Shown here piece by piece: positions 17,330-25,617 of a stretch of DNA of 64,000 nt. The DNA is from Streptomyces sp. NBC_00370 (GTDB taxonomy: Bacteria; Actinomycetota; Actinomycetes; Streptomycetales; Streptomycetaceae). Every line of letters begins with the position of its first letter. The stretch's first letter is position 1. Position numbers and translations under genes: made by a program. The notes under the pieces were generated by a model. That model made no database searches, had not been told where the DNA came from, and saw only the letters and a list, made by a program, of their open reading frames with translations. The DNA lies in NCBI RefSeq assembly GCF_036084755.1, contig NZ_CP107968.1, positions 4,309,501-4,373,500 of the forward strand, given 5' to 3'.

Positions 17330-17347
17330 TCGTCTACAGGTTATGAC

Positions 17348-17719
17348 GTGCTGCCTACCGAGAATCGGCTGAGGCGGCGCGAGGACTTCGCGGCCGCGGT
17401 ACGCCGAGGACGCAGAGCCGGACGACCGCTCCTGGTCGTCCACCTACGCAGCGGTTCACGGGACCCGCACGTGCCGGGGGAGAGTGCTTCCCCGACGCGT
17501 GCGGGTTTCGTCGTAAGCAAGGCTGTGGGAGGCGCGGTCGTCCGGACGCGGGTGAAGCGAAGGCTTCGCCATCTGATACGCGAACGACTGTCCGAGCTTG
17601 CCCCCGGTAGCCTGGTTGTCGTACGGGCGCTACCCGGAGCGGGTGACGCCGAATATGCACAGCTGGCCCGAGACCTGGACGCCGCTCTCCAGCGGTTGCT
17701 GGGAGGGGGCGCGCGATGA
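17348..17719 (+). CDS. rnpA: Ribonuclease P protein component
   Basis: 123 residues. RnpA assists the RNase P RNA in maturing tRNA 5' ends. It begins LPTENRLRRREDFAAAVRRG and has the family RNA-binding signature VVRTRVKRRLRHLIRE (about 65-80). The start is GTG, 18 bases after the rpmH stop. The stop overlaps the yidD start by 4 bases (ATGA). Confidence 0.97.
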   Translation: MLPTENRLRRREDFAAAVRRGRRAGRPLLVVHLRSGSRDPHVPGESASPTRAGFVVSKAVGGAVVRTRVKRRLRHLIRERLSELAPGSLVVVRALPGAGDAEYAQLARDLDAALQRLLGGGAR

Positions 17720-18078
17720 AGTACCCGCTGCTGGCTCTTATCAAGCTGTACCAGTGGACGATCAGCCCTTTGCTGGGTCCCGTCTGCCGGTATTACCCGT
17801 CGTGCTCGCACTACGGGTACACCGCCATCGATCGGCATGGCGCGGTGAAAGGCACGGCACTCACCGCTTGGCGCATCCTGCGGTGCAACCCGTGGTCGCC
17901 GGGCGGCGTGGACCATGTCCCGCCGCGCAGCCGACCGCGTTGGCACGAACTGCTGCGCAATGCGTGGCGCGGCAGTAAGGGCGGGCACTCCGCCGCTGGC
18001 GTGCCTTCCGGGGGATCGACCACCCCCGAAACCCCCAGTCCAGCCGCTGAGACCTCGTCCAATGCTCAAGGAGCCTGA
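17716..18078 (+). CDS. yidD: Membrane protein insertion efficiency factor YidD
   Basis: 120 residues. The family core is complete: LLALIKLYQWTISPLLGPVCRYYPSCSHYGYTAI, then GTALTAWRILRCNPWSPGGVDHVP. Cysteines in CRYYPSC and RCNPW are conserved in the family. The Ser/Pro/Thr-rich C-terminal 40 residues are an extension. It overlaps rnpA by 4 bases and abuts yidC with no gap, so all are translationally linked. Confidence 0.96.
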   Translation: MKYPLLALIKLYQWTISPLLGPVCRYYPSCSHYGYTAIDRHGAVKGTALTAWRILRCNPWSPGGVDHVPPRSRPRWHELLRNAWRGSKGGHSAAGVPSGGSTTPETPSPAAETSSNAQGA

Positions 18079-19446
18079 ATGTTCGACTCGATCGCCGGTC
18101 TCTTCAGTTTCATCACCACACCTGTGTCATGGGTCATCGTCCAGTTCCACACGCTGTACGGGGCGATCTTCGGCCCCGACACCGGGTGGGCCTGGGGGCT
18201 GTCCATCGTGTCCCTGGTGGTCCTGATCCGGATCTGTCTGGTCCCGCTTTTCGTGAAGCAGATCAAGTCGACCCGGAACATGCAGGTGCTCCAGCCAAAG
18301 ATGAAGGCGATCCAGGAGCGCTACAAGAACGACAAACAGCGTCAGTCCGAAGAGATGATGAAGCTGTACAAGGAGACGGGTACCAACCCGCTCTCCTCGT
18401 GCTTGCCCATCCTGGCGCAGTCACCGTTCTTCTTCGCCCTGTATCACGTGCTTTCGTCCATCGCCAACGGCAAGCAGATGGGCGCGATCAACCAGTCGCA
18501 GCTCAACAGCGCCCGTGAGGCCCACATCTTCGGTGCTCCGCTGGCCGTGAAGTTCACCGACGGCGCCGACAAGGTCGCGTCGCTCGGCGCTTCGCAGACG
18601 GATGTGCGGATCGTCACCGCCGTCATGATCATTCTGATGTCGGCCTCCCAGTTCTACACACAGCGCCAGCTGATGACGAAGAACGTCGACCTCTCGGTGA
18701 AGACGCCGTACATGCAGCAGCAGAAGATGCTCATGTATGTCTTCCCCGTGATCTTCATGGTCATGGGTGTCAACTTCCCCGTCGGTGTCCTCGTCTACTG
18801 GCTGACCACCAACGTGTGGACCATGGGCCAGCAGATGTACGTGATCAGTCAGAACCCGACTCCCGGCAGCAAGGCCCAGGACGCGTTCCTCGAGCGGCTC
18901 CTCAAGGGCGTCACCGCCCACGGTGAGGTTCGCTCGCGCCGAAAGCGCACGATGGTCAAGGCGATCGTGGCCAAGGGTCCGGACCGCAACGACATCGAGC
19001 GCAAGTTCGTCACGAGCCTCGCGAAGGCCGGTTTCGCGGCTCAGCCCGACGGCAGCGTCGTCAAGAGCGACACCGTGGCGGCCGAGGCCGAGGCCAGTGC
19101 GGCCGCGGCCAGGCGCCAGCAGCCGAAGCGTCAGACGAAGGCCAAGCGGCAGGCAGCCGCCGCTCAGCCGGCGGGCACGGCCAAGGCGGCGGACGACAAG
19201 GCGTCCGACGACACGGCGACCCCGGCTCCCGAGGACGCCAAGCCCTCAGGTGGCGCCTCCAAGACCTCGCTGACCAAGCAGGACGAGCCGGCCAAGCAGG
19301 GCCAGGGCCAGTCGCAGAAGAACCAGTCACAAGCCACCAGGTCCAAGGCAGCGGGCAAGCCGGCCGCCGGATCCGGATCCGCACGCCAAGCCAAGTCGGG
19401 ACAGCGCAAGGGCCAGCCACGGTCCAAGCACCCGTCCAAGAAGTAA
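18079..19446 (+). CDS. yidC: Membrane protein insertase YidC
   Basis: 455 residues, the Gram-positive YidC/Oxa1 type. Membrane segments lie near residues 9-30, 36-58 (WGLSIVSLVVLIRICLVPLF, with the conserved arginine in the hydrophilic groove), 110-130, 175-195 and 215-245, with the coiled cytoplasmic loop QPKMKAIQERYKNDKQRQSEEMMKLYKE between the first pairs. The last 160 residues are a Lys/Gln/Ala-rich cytoplasmic tail, probably ribosome- or RNA-contacting. ATG directly follows the yidD stop. Confidence 0.97.
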   Translation: MFDSIAGLFSFITTPVSWVIVQFHTLYGAIFGPDTGWAWGLSIVSLVVLIRICLVPLFVKQIKSTRNMQVLQPKMKAIQERYKNDKQRQSEEMMKLYKETGTNPLSSCLPILAQSPFFFALYHVLSSIANGKQMGAINQSQLNSAREAHIFGAPLAVKFTDGADKVASLGASQTDVRIVTAVMIILMSASQFYTQRQLMTKNVDLSVKTPYMQQQKMLMYVFPVIFMVMGVNFPVGVLVYWLTTNVWTMGQQMYVISQNPTPGSKAQDAFLERLLKGVTAHGEVRSRRKRTMVKAIVAKGPDRNDIERKFVTSLAKAGFAAQPDGSVVKSDTVAAEAEASAAAARRQQPKRQTKAKRQAAAAQPAGTAKAADDKASDDTATPAPEDAKPSGGASKTSLTKQDEPAKQGQGQSQKNQSQATRSKAAGKPAAGSGSARQAKSGQRKGQPRSKHPSKK

Positions 19447-19461
19447 CGAAGGAGTCCATCC

Positions 19462-19974
19462 GTGACGGAAGGCACCATCTCCGCCGCCGCCGAGGGGGCC
19501 GACACCCTGACTCGACTGGAGCAGGAGGGGGAAATCGCGGCTGATTACCTTGAGGGCCTGCTCGATATCGCCGATCTCGACGGCGACATCGACATGGACG
19601 TCGAGGCGGACCGGGCTGCGGTCTCGATCATCAGTGACTCGGGCGGCCGGGATCTGCAGAAGCTCGTAGGACGTGACGGCGAGGTGCTGGAGGCGCTCCA
19701 GGAACTGACCCGGCTCGCCGTGCACCGGGAGACCGGGGACCGGAGTCGGCTGATGCTGGACATCGCCGGGTTCCGGGCGAAGAAGCGCACGGAACTCGCC
19801 GAGCTGGGCGCGAAGGCGGCCGACGAGGTCAAGTCCACCGGTGAGCCGGTGAAGCTGGACCCGATGACGCCCTTCGAGCGCAAGGTCGTGCATGACGCGG
19901 TCGCGGCCGCAGGGCTGCGCAGCGAGTCCGAGGGCGAAGAACCGCAGCGTTTCGTCGTGGTGCTGCCGGCCTGA
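19462..19974 (+). CDS. khpB: RNA-binding protein KhpB/Jag (KH and R3H domains)
   Basis: 170 residues. A KH domain occupies about residues 30-95 (IDMDVEADRAAVSIISDSGGRDLQKLVGRDGEVLEALQ), followed by an R3H domain with the RSRLMLDIAGFRAKKR and MTPFERKVVHDAVA motifs. The Jag-N domain of Firmicutes homologues is absent, as usual in actinobacteria. The start is GTG with AAGGAG 9 bases upstream. It is the last gene of the rpmH operon, followed by a terminator. Confidence 0.95.
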   Translation: MTEGTISAAAEGADTLTRLEQEGEIAADYLEGLLDIADLDGDIDMDVEADRAAVSIISDSGGRDLQKLVGRDGEVLEALQELTRLAVHRETGDRSRLMLDIAGFRAKKRTELAELGAKAADEVKSTGEPVKLDPMTPFERKVVHDAVAAAGLRSESEGEEPQRFVVVLPA

Positions 19975-19987
19975 CCGGTCCATCCGT

Positions 19988-20020
19988 TTCGGCCCCGTCT
20001 GTTTCGCAGGCGGGGCCGAA
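19988..20020 (+). terminator. Terminator of the rpmH-khpB operon
   Basis: A 14-bp stem (TTCGGCCCCGTCTG against CAGGCGGGGCCGAA, one wobble) with a 5-base loop, followed by CTTTGT, 13 bases after the khpB stop. Confidence 0.85.
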
Positions 20021-20091
20021 CTTTGTCAGCCTGATAGTCGGCCCTGATAGGCAGCCACCGAGCGGTGGTTCGGTATGGAAGGACGGTTCCC

Positions 20092-20808
20092 GTGACGGAG
20101 GCAGCAGAGCTTCCCCCTGCTCCGGACGAGGCACGGACTGTTTTCGGCGAGTTCTTCCCGGAGGCTGTGCGGTACGCGGAACTGCTCGCGGAGGCCGGGG
20201 TCAAGCGGGGGCTGATCGGCCCGCGTGAGGTGCCGCGGCTGTGGGAGCGGCATCTGCTGAACTGCGCGGTGCTCTCCGAGATCGTGCCGGACGATGTCAT
20301 GGTCTGTGATGTCGGCTCGGGCGCGGGCCTGCCCGGCATTCCACTGGCGCTGGTCCGGCGGGACCTCAAGATCACCCTGCTGGAACCGCTGCTGCGGCGG
20401 ACGAACTTCCTCCAGGAGGTGGTGGAGCTGCTGGGCCTGGACCATGTCACGGTGGTGCGTGGACGGGCCGAGGAGGTCCTGGGGAAGCTGCCCCCGGTCC
20501 ATGTGGTGACGGCGCGCGCGGTGGCTCCGCTGGACCGGCTGGCGGGCTGGGGAGTGCCACTGCTGCGGCCCTACGGGCAGATGCTGGCGCTCAAGGGCGA
20601 CACGGCCGAGGAAGAGCTCAAGGGAGCGCGTTCCGCGCTGAGCAAGCTCGGTGTGGTGGAGAGTTCCGTACTGCGCGTCGGTGAGGGCATCGTCGATCCA
20701 TTGGCCACCGTGGTACGGGCGGAGGTCGGGGAGAGCCCTGGCGGAGTGCGGTTCGCCGCGAAAAGAGCCAAGGCCGCCCGGGTCGGGCGTGCGCGACGCC
20801 GCCGTTGA
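20092..20808 (+). CDS. rsmG: 16S rRNA (guanine527-N7)-methyltransferase RsmG
   Basis: 238 residues. RsmG (GidB) methylates G527 of 16S rRNA using S-adenosylmethionine; its loss gives low-level streptomycin resistance in Streptomyces. It shows the LWERHLLNCAVLSE entry, SAM motif VCDVGSGAGLPGIPLALVR and EPLLRRTNFLQEVV, and TARAVAPLDRLAGW. The tail is Arg-rich. I chose the GTG at 20092 with AAGGA upstream over a GTG at 20065 with none. Confidence 0.96.
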   Translation: MTEAAELPPAPDEARTVFGEFFPEAVRYAELLAEAGVKRGLIGPREVPRLWERHLLNCAVLSEIVPDDVMVCDVGSGAGLPGIPLALVRRDLKITLLEPLLRRTNFLQEVVELLGLDHVTVVRGRAEEVLGKLPPVHVVTARAVAPLDRLAGWGVPLLRPYGQMLALKGDTAEEELKGARSALSKLGVVESSVLRVGEGIVDPLATVVRAEVGESPGGVRFAAKRAKAARVGRARRRR

Positions 20809-20909
20809 GCCGTACAGTCCGTAGTGCCTATCAGTGATGCTCCATACAAGCTGCCATACCTACGCATTGCGGAGTGTCGTGACGATCTGACCCAGCGGCC
20901 CGTGCATCG

Positions 20910-20925
20910 TGTTTCACGTGAAACG
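20910..20925. promoter_or_regulatory. parS: parS site 1
   Basis: TGTTTCACGTGAAACG: the 14-bp core GTTTCACGTGAAAC is intact. It lies between rsmG and parA, in the parA upstream region, 146 bases before the chosen parA start. Confidence 0.95.
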
Positions 20926-21070
20926 TCGCTCACTGCTGCAGGGCATCATCGGCCGTGGTCGCGCTGCCACACCGCGCGACCGAAAGTCCCTCGTAAGAGG
21001 TGCGAGGTTGTCCACAGAGGTGGATTCCTCCACAGAACCACGGGCCTCGCTGGTTCACGACCCCGAAAGC

Positions 21071-22147
21071 ATGGCAGGCTCTGTTCATTGCGAGTCTGAA
21101 GTCGAGGAGAGTGAATCCTTGCGGTCCGACGCCAACATCGCGGGACCGATGGCCGATCCGGTCCCCGGTCCCCGCACCGAGTCGGTGGGGGAGGATGTTT
21201 CACGTGAAACACCGCCCCCGATGGACGACACCCCCATTGGCCGTGCTGCCCAACTGGCCGTGGAGGCACTCGGCCGCGCCGGCGAGGGGCTTCCACGTCC
21301 CGAACAGACGCGGGTCATGGTCGTTGCCAATCAGAAGGGCGGCGTAGGGAAGACCACCACCACGGTCAACCTCGCCGCTTCGCTCGCGCTGCACGGCGCG
21401 CGCGTCCTGGTGATCGACCTCGATCCACAGGGCAACGCCTCCACGGCACTCGGAATCGACCACCATTCCGAAGTCCCCTCGATCTATGACGTCCTGGTGG
21501 AGAGCCAGCCACTTTCCGAAGTGGTCCAGCCCGTCCCGGACGTCGAAGGCCTCTTCTGCGCCCCGGCAACCATCGATCTCGCCGGTGCGGAGATCGAACT
21601 GGTCTCGCTGGTGGCGCGGGAGAGTCGACTGCAGCGGGCCATCGAAGCGTATGAGCAGCCGTTGGACTACATCCTCATCGACTGCCCACCGTCGCTCGGC
21701 CTGCTGACGGTCAATGCGATGGTCGCCGGTGCGGAGGTGCTGATCCCCATCCAGTGCGAGTACTACGCGCTGGAGGGGCTGGGTCAGCTCCTGCGCAACG
21801 TCGACCTGGTGCGCGGGCATCTCAACCCCGCGCTGCATGTCTCCACCATCCTGCTCACCATGTACGACGGCAGGACCCGGCTCGCCTCGCAGGTGGCGGA
21901 CGAGGTGCGCAGCCACTTCGGCAAAGAGGTGCTGCGCACGAGCATCCCTCGCTCCGTGCGGATCTCGGAGGCGCCGAGCTACGGTCAGACGGTGCTCACC
22001 TACGATCCGGGATCGAGCGGGTCGCTGTCGTATCTCGAAGCCGCCCGTGAGATCGCCCTGCGCGGTGTCGGGGTGCACTATGACGTCCAGCAAGCCCACA
22101 CAGGCCGCCAGACCAGCCAGCAGAGTATGTCGGAGGGGATCCAGTGA
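21071..22147 (+). CDS. parA: Chromosome partitioning ATPase ParA
   Basis: 358 residues from ATG 21071, giving the N-terminus MAGSVHCESEVEESESLRSD that I recall for Streptomyces ParA. The frame is open from 20909, and a TTG at 21119 with GAGGAG upstream is an alternative start. Deviant Walker A KGGVGKTTTTVNLA is near residue 90, Walker B-like VLVIDLDPQGN and YILIDCPPS follow, and SISEAPSYG-like RISEAPSYGQTV is present. ParA uses ATP-dependent DNA binding to move ParB-parS complexes at sporulation. A parS site lies within its own coding region. parB overlaps by 4 bases. Confidence 0.96.
   Translation: MAGSVHCESEVEESESLRSDANIAGPMADPVPGPRTESVGEDVSRETPPPMDDTPIGRAAQLAVEALGRAGEGLPRPEQTRVMVVANQKGGVGKTTTTVNLAASLALHGARVLVIDLDPQGNASTALGIDHHSEVPSIYDVLVESQPLSEVVQPVPDVEGLFCAPATIDLAGAEIELVSLVARESRLQRAIEAYEQPLDYILIDCPPSLGLLTVNAMVAGAEVLIPIQCEYYALEGLGQLLRNVDLVRGHLNPALHVSTILLTMYDGRTRLASQVADEVRSHFGKEVLRTSIPRSVRISEAPSYGQTVLTYDPGSSGSLSYLEAAREIALRGVGVHYDVQQAHTGRQTSQQSMSEGIQ
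21196..21211. promoter_or_regulatory. parS: parS site 2, inside parA
   Basis: Perfect TGTTTCACGTGAAACA within the parA coding sequence, read as the residues DVSRET near residue 44 of ParA, upstream of the ATPase domain. Confidence 0.96.
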
Positions 22148-23241
22148 GTGAGCGACGTAGAGGATTGGGGCGTGGGCTCGGTGCGCTGATTCCCGCCGCT
22201 CCGCAGGAGCAGGTGCCCTCCCCCGGATCGGGCGGTGCTTCCTCCGGAGCGTCCCCGGTGCTGACGGCGGAGCGCGGGGTGGCCGCCGCGAAGGTGACCT
22301 CACTGCCGCAGGCCGCCAAGGCACCGGACCTGGAGTCGAGCGCGCCGGAGCCGGAAGCGGCCCCTGAGCCCGAGGTGGCGGCGGGAGCCTTCTTCGCCGA
22401 GGTGCCGATCGACTCGATCACGCCCAACCCGCGTCAGCCGCGGGAGGTGTTCGACGAGGACGCGCTCCACGAGCTGGTCACCTCCATCAAGGAGGTCGGG
22501 CTCCTCCAGCCGGTCGTCGTCCGGCAAGTGGCGGCCGAGCGCTACGAACTCATCATGGGTGAGCGGCGCTGGCGGGCCTGCCGGGAGGCGGGGCTGGAGC
22601 GTATCCCGGCGATCGTCCGTGCCACGGACGACGAGAAGCTGCTGCTGGACGCGCTGCTGGAGAACCTGCACCGTGCCCAGTTGAATCCGCTGGAAGAGGC
22701 AGCCGCCTACGACCAGTTGCTCAAGGACTTCAACTGCACCCATGACCAGCTGGCCGACCGGATCGGGCGCTCGCGTCCTCAGGTCTCCAACACGCTGCGG
22801 CTGCTGCGGCTCTCTCCCCCGGTGCAACGCCGGGTGGCCGCCGGAGTCCTGTCGGCGGGTCATGCGCGGGCGCTGCTGTCGGTGGACGACTCCGAGGAGC
22901 AGGACCGGCTGGCGCACCGCATCGTCGCCGAGGGTCTTTCGGTGCGGGCGGTCGAGGAGATCGTGACGCTGATGGGGTCGCGCCCGCAGTCGGCGCCCAA
23001 GACGAAGGGGCCACGGGCCGGTGCCCGGCTGTCGCCGGCGCTGACGGATCTCGCCTCGCGGCTGTCCGACCGCTTCGAGACGCGGGTGAAGGTGGATCTG
23101 GGGCAGAAGAAGGGAAAGATCGTCGTCGAGTTCGCTTCGATAGACGATCTGGACCGGATCCTCGGCACCCTCGCCCCTGGTGAGGGACGGGTCCTGGACA
23201 AGGGACTTGCGGAGGAGAGCCCGGAGGAAGACGAGAGCTGA
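22144..23241 (+). CDS. parB: Chromosome partitioning protein ParB
   Basis: 365 residues. It begins with the family SERRRGLGRGLGALIP. The CTPase/nuclease-like ParB domain has ITPNPRQPREVFDE and GERRWRACREAGLERIPAIVR (the GERRxR arginine patch), then ENLHRAQLNPLEEAAAY. The helix-turn-helix THDQLADRIGRSRPQVSNTLRLLRL binds parS, and a C-terminal dimerisation domain ends the protein. GTG overlaps the parA stop (GTGA). Its ten targets here are listed separately. Confidence 0.98.
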   Translation: MSERRRGLGRGLGALIPAAPQEQVPSPGSGGASSGASPVLTAERGVAAAKVTSLPQAAKAPDLESSAPEPEAAPEPEVAAGAFFAEVPIDSITPNPRQPREVFDEDALHELVTSIKEVGLLQPVVVRQVAAERYELIMGERRWRACREAGLERIPAIVRATDDEKLLLDALLENLHRAQLNPLEEAAAYDQLLKDFNCTHDQLADRIGRSRPQVSNTLRLLRLSPPVQRRVAAGVLSAGHARALLSVDDSEEQDRLAHRIVAEGLSVRAVEEIVTLMGSRPQSAPKTKGPRAGARLSPALTDLASRLSDRFETRVKVDLGQKKGKIVVEFASIDDLDRILGTLAPGEGRVLDKGLAEESPEEDES

Positions 23242-23257
23242 CCAGCGCGCTCGGCCG

Positions 23258-23302
23258 AAGGGCGGGCTGTGTTCCGGGCTTACCGGAAGGCAGCCCGCCC
23301 TT
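23258..23302 (+). terminator. parAB terminator
   Basis: Outer 12-bp stem AAGGGCGGGCTG / CAGCCCGCCCTT with an inner TTCCGG/CCGGAA stem, followed by TTT, 16 bases after the parB stop. Confidence 0.85.
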
Positions 23303-23429
23303 TGCTGTCTCTCGGTGTGCTGGACATCTCTGGGTGGATACGATGCGTTCTGGTAGGACGCATCCACCTTGATACGGATGCGCCCGCGCCTGTGGCGCCG
23401 TCGGACGAAGGAAGTGAGGAACAGCCTTC

Positions 23430-24047
23430 ATGGGGCGTCGGCTCGCACCGCTCACGTTGGACAATCTCCCGGACCTGCCCAACCGCTGCCGTTCATGCGT
23501 CTTCTGGGAGCTCGATCCGGTCAGTGGAGAGGCGGCCGTCAAAGCGGGCCGTCCCGAGGTGGAGAAGGAAGCCTGGATCTCCGCCGTGCTGCTGGAGTGG
23601 GGCTCCTGCGGCCGGGTCGTCTACGTGGACGACGTGCCGGTCGGGTTCGTGCTCTACGCGCCACCCGCCTATGTCCCCCGCGCCACGGCGTTTCCGACCA
23701 GTCCGCTCTCACCCGACGCGGTCCAGCTGATGACCGCCTGGATCATGCCCGAGTATCAGGGCCAGGGGCTCGGGCGGGTCATGGTGCAGACCGTGGCCAA
23801 GGATCTGCTGCGCAGGGACTTCAAGGCCATCGAGGCGTTCGGTGACGCGCGGTGGACGGAGCCGGCCTGTGTGCTGCCCGCCGATCATCTGCTGGCCGTG
23901 GGCTTCAAGACGGTTCGCCCGCACCCGACGTACCCCCGGCTGAGGCTGGAGCTGCGGACCACGCTCTCCTGGAAGGAAGACGTGGAGCTGGCGTTGGACC
24001 GGCTGCTGGGCGCCGTACAGAAGGAACCGGTACTGAGGCCGCTGTGA
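23430..24047 (+). CDS. GNAT-family N-acetyltransferase
   Basis: 205 residues. The acetyl-CoA binding motif is QLMTAWIMPEYQGQGLGRVMVQTVAKDLLRRD (about 96-127), with the QGQGLG loop intact. An N-terminal CxxCVFWELDP segment (residues 18-28) is distinctive for this lineage-specific subfamily. The substrate is unknown. It follows parAB after a terminator and is commonly found beside parB in Streptomyces. ATG has GGAAGTGAGGAA upstream. A short inverted repeat (23342-23348 with 23358-23364) precedes it. Confidence 0.9.
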   Translation: MGRRLAPLTLDNLPDLPNRCRSCVFWELDPVSGEAAVKAGRPEVEKEAWISAVLLEWGSCGRVVYVDDVPVGFVLYAPPAYVPRATAFPTSPLSPDAVQLMTAWIMPEYQGQGLGRVMVQTVAKDLLRRDFKAIEAFGDARWTEPACVLPADHLLAVGFKTVRPHPTYPRLRLELRTTLSWKEDVELALDRLLGAVQKEPVLRPL

Positions 24048-24070
24048 GACAACCCGGCTGCGATACATGA

Positions 24071-24106
24071 GAAACGGGCCCGCCCCCTGATGGAGGGGCG
24101 GGCCCG
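24071..24106. terminator. Bidirectional terminator fused to parS
   Basis: A 14- to 16-bp stem (GAAACGGGCCCGCCCC and complement) with an 8-base loop lies between the convergent GNAT and trxA genes. Its last bases GTTTC are also the first half of parS site 3, and extend to 24110. Confidence 0.8.
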
Positions 24107-24120
24107 TTTCACGTGAAACA
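24105..24120. promoter_or_regulatory. parS: parS site 3
   Basis: CGTTTCACGTGAAACA in the GNAT-trxA convergent gap; its left arm is shared with the preceding terminator stem. Confidence 0.95.
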
Positions 24121-24143
24121 TCGAGCGTCGGCGGTGAACCTAC

Positions 24144-24476
24144 TTACTCACCGATGAAGCTCTCCAGGTCGCGCACGAGAGCGGCCTTCGGCTTGGCGCC
24201 GACGATGGTCTTGGCGACCTCGCCGTTCTGGTAGACGTTCAGCGTCGGGATGGACATGACGCCGTACTTGGCTGCGGTGGCCGGGTTCTCGTCGATGTTG
24301 AGCTTGACGATCTGGATCTTGTCGCCGTGCTCAGCCGCGATGGCTTCGAGGGAGGGCGCGATCTGGCGGCACGGTCCGCACCACGCGGCCCAGAAGTCCA
24401 CCAGTACGGGCTTGTCGCTCTTGAGGACGTCCTCTTCGAACGAGTCGTCGGTCACATGCTTCAGGTCGCCGGCCAC
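24144..24476 (-). CDS. trxA: Thioredoxin
   Basis: 110 residues from a GTG at 24476 with AAGGAGG 6 bases upstream; the longer frame to 24608 is excluded because it runs into trxB. Active site WCGPC in VDFWAAWCGPCRQIAP, with the cis-proline SIPTL and FKNGE-like YQNGEV. It is reduced by TrxB encoded 41 bases upstream. This is the last gene of the sigM-region series, and the pair matches trxB2-trxC in M. tuberculosis. Confidence 0.98.
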   Translation of the reverse strand: MAGDLKHVTDDSFEEDVLKSDKPVLVDFWAAWCGPCRQIAPSLEAIAAEHGDKIQIVKLNIDENPATAAKYGVMSIPTLNVYQNGEVAKTIVGAKPKAALVRDLESFIGE

Positions 24477-24517
24477 GGCGGCCTCCTTCACTTTCGAGGG
24501 GTGATGGGTACAGCCGG

Positions 24518-25492
24518 TCAGACCGAAGCGGTCTTCTCCGGCTCGGCGGTCTTCTCGGTGTCGCTGAGCGCGGCAAGGAAGCGTTCGGCGTCGAGAGCGG
24601 CGGAGCAACCAGTGCCCGCAGCGGTGATCGCCTGGCGATAGGTGTGGTCGACGACATCGCCGGCGCCGAAGACGCCGGTGATATTGGTCCGGGTCGACGG
24701 AGCGTCCACCTTCAGGTAGCCGTCGTTGTCGAGGTCGAGCTGGCCCTTGAACAGTTCTGTCCTCGGGTCGTGGCCCACCGCGATGAACAGGCCGGTCACC
24801 GGGAGCGAGTAAGGCTCGCCGGTCACGGTGCTGCGCAGCGTCAGACCTGTCAGCTTCGGGTCGCCGTGGATCTCCGCGACCTCGCTGTCCCAGGCGAACT
24901 TGATCTTCGGGTCGGCGAAGGCGCGGTCCTGCATGGTCTTGGAGGCCCGCAGGGTGTCACGGCGGTGGACGATCGTGACCGACTTGGCGAACCGGGAGAG
25001 GAAGGTTGCCTCCTCCATGGCCGTGTCGCCACCGCCGACCACGGCGATGTCCTGGTCCTTGAAGAAGAAGCCGTCACAGGTGGCACACCAGGAGACGCCG
25101 CGTCCGGAGAGAGCGTCCTCGTTGGGCAGCCCGAGCTTGCGGTGCTGAGAGCCGGTCGTCACGATGACGGCCTTCGCGCGGTGCACGGTGCCGGCCGTGT
25201 CGGTCACCGTCTTGATCTCTCCGGTGAGGTCGACGGCGTTGATGTCGTCCGGAACCAGCTCCGCGCCGAAGCGCTCGGCCTGCGCGCGCATGTTGTCCAT
25301 GAGATCGGGGCCCATGATGCCGTCCCGGAAGCCCGGGAAGTTCTCCACGTCGGTGGTGTTCATCAGCGCACCACCGGCGGTGACAGCACCCTCGAAGACC
25401 AGCGGCTTCAGCGACGCGCGCGCGGTGTACAGCGCGGCCGTGTACCCGGCGGGCCCGGAGCCGATGATGATCACATTACGGACGTCGCTCAC
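24518..25492 (-). CDS. trxB: Thioredoxin reductase (NADPH)
   Basis: 324 residues from a GTG at 25492 with AGGA 8 bases upstream. The FAD motif IIIGSGPAGYTAALYTARA starts the protein, the redox disulfide is WCATCDGFFF (about residues 133-142), the NADPH motif VVGGGDTAMEEATFL follows, and TGVFGAGDVVDHTYRQAITAAG closes the FAD site. It transfers electrons from NADPH to TrxA. It is 125 bases downstream of rsmA. Confidence 0.98.
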   Translation of the reverse strand: MSDVRNVIIIGSGPAGYTAALYTARASLKPLVFEGAVTAGGALMNTTDVENFPGFRDGIMGPDLMDNMRAQAERFGAELVPDDINAVDLTGEIKTVTDTAGTVHRAKAVIVTTGSQHRKLGLPNEDALSGRGVSWCATCDGFFFKDQDIAVVGGGDTAMEEATFLSRFAKSVTIVHRRDTLRASKTMQDRAFADPKIKFAWDSEVAEIHGDPKLTGLTLRSTVTGEPYSLPVTGLFIAVGHDPRTELFKGQLDLDNDGYLKVDAPSTRTNITGVFGAGDVVDHTYRQAITAAGTGCSAALDAERFLAALSDTEKTAEPEKTASV

Positions 25493-25617
25493 GGGTTTTT
25501 TCCTCGTCTCTGCAGACTGCCTACTGCCTATCGGGGTCAGTTCCACGACTGTCACCCCAGGGAACGGATCCTACGGGTCTTACATTCCCGTGGTGCCACG
25601 GCTGCGCGGAAGTGTCG

